From assembly GCA_963831605.1 (NCBI GenBank), contig CAWHQR010000003.1:496001-560000 (forward strand): a stretch of 64,000 nt of DNA, written 5' to 3'. Under the pieces are notes generated by a model. That model saw nothing but the letters and a program-made list of their open reading frames with translations. It was not told the DNA's origin and searched no databases. The translations under genes and the position numbers were made by a program. This DNA is from DASUPK01 sp963831605. GTDB lineage: Bacteria; Actinomycetota; Thermoleophilia; Solirubrobacterales; 70-9. Shown in pieces: positions 63,573 through 64,000 of the stretch. The first letter of the stretch is position 1. Every line of letters starts with the position of its first letter.

Positions 63573-63988
63573 ACCGCGCGTCTCAGCGGTTCCGGGCTCG
63601 ATTCAGGGCAGGCCGGGCTCAGGGCCGAACGTGCGCTCGCCGGCAGCTGCAGCCTGAGACGCCACGTGGCCCCCGAGAAGTTCCGGTTGGCGACCGTCGC
63701 GAAACCCTGCTCATCCTCGCGCAGGGCCAGCAGCAGGTGTGCCACTCGGTCGGCAGGCGGCAGGTCGCCGCCCTCGCCCACCCGCACGCAGAAGCAATGG
63801 ACGCGATGTCCGCCCGGGCGCACGAGGATGGCCCCCTCCTGACCCACCAGCCATGACCCCAGCCGCCCCTGCTGCAGCGCCAGACCGGTGCCGGCGAGCA
63901 GCTCACGCTCATCGTGGCCCACGAGATCACCGAGCAACCCGAGTGCCCTGCGGTCCTCAGGGCTCTCCGGACCACCGATCGGCTTCAC
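63569..63988 (-). CDS. Hypothetical protein, may continue beyond the window if a start lies upstream
   Basis: A 139-residue frame starting at ATG 63988, just 12 bp inside the right edge, so a longer protein cannot be excluded. It has LVGQEGAILVRPGGHRVHCFCVRVGEG, then VANRNFSGATWRLRLQLPA, suggesting a small beta-rich domain, but no family is recognised. Its stop overlaps the acs stop by 4 bp (convergent). Confidence 0.6.
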
Positions 63989-64000
63989 GCCGCGCGCACC

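Overview
The window is GC-rich, gene-dense chromosomal DNA from a bacterium, most likely a deep-branching actinobacterium of the Thermoleophilia type (Solirubrobacterales or Gaiellales). This placement is an inference. It rests on high GC, many GTG/TTG starts, F420-type oxidoreductases, ECF41-type sigma factors, a MreBCD/MrdA/RodA rod-shape operon, and secreted proteins ending in Lys/Cys-rich tails. Nothing looks like phage or plasmid. The left and right edges cut through, or end close to, ordinary genes.

Layout. 0-7 kb: minus-strand metabolic genes (DHFR-like, Nudix CoA pyrophosphatase, SDR, OsmC, cobalamin adenosyltransferase, DUF1015), tRNA-Pro, then an overlapping trio of epimerase, acetolactate decarboxylase and fatty-acid/sterol hydroxylase. 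7-16.7 kb: tRNA-Arg, a secreted lipase and tRNA-His, then a stretch full of frameshifts (secreted protein, beta-propeller remnant, PASTA kinase, CorA, CtaG) that also holds a partial tRNA-His copy. 16.7-26 kb: tig, clpP and clpX, separated by an accessory block (M23 peptidase, SnoaL, VOC, ECF41 sigma factor plus epimerase). 26-33.8 kb: RodZ-like protein, GroES-like protein, valS, folC, a zinc-ribbon membrane protein, an AbiEi/DUF559 protein, ndk, maf. 33.8-42.7 kb: mreB, then mrdA-rodA, mreC-mreD and a second mrdA-rodA pair. 42.8-50.2 kb: RNase E/G, rplU, rpmA, a HesB-like protein, a Vps62-membrane fusion, obgE, proB. 50.3-58 kb: alcohol oxidase and aldehyde dehydrogenase, an ECF sigma/anti-sigma block, then proA, nadD, rsfS. 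58-64 kb: DivIVA-like protein, a PD-(D/E)XK ORF running through tRNA-Ala into a Phd-like segment, two F420-type oxidoreductases, an acetate transporter with acetyl-CoA synthetase, and a terminal hypothetical gene.

The main novelty candidate is a family of six intergenic structured repeats. Three type I copies (after clpP, after clpX, at the end of obgE) form a long two-part stem whose base pairs covary between copies. Three type II copies (before rodA2, after proB, at the end of the alcohol oxidase gene) form a GGGTGC/GCAACCC stem. Four of the six share an identical 14-nt box, TGATGGCGAAGCCG, which can be read as a Met-Ala-Lys-Pro start; in one case it supplies the start codon of the downstream gene. 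They sit at the junctions where conserved gene orders (tig-clpP-clpX, obgE-proB-proA, mrdA-rodA) have been broken or duplicated. A second candidate is the PD-(D/E)XK, tRNA-Ala and Phd arrangement near 59 kb.

Caution: at least ten single-base frameshifts lie between 8.7 and 16 kb, several beside short homopolymers, and one more near 59.57 kb. They may be assembly or sequencing errors rather than true gene decay.
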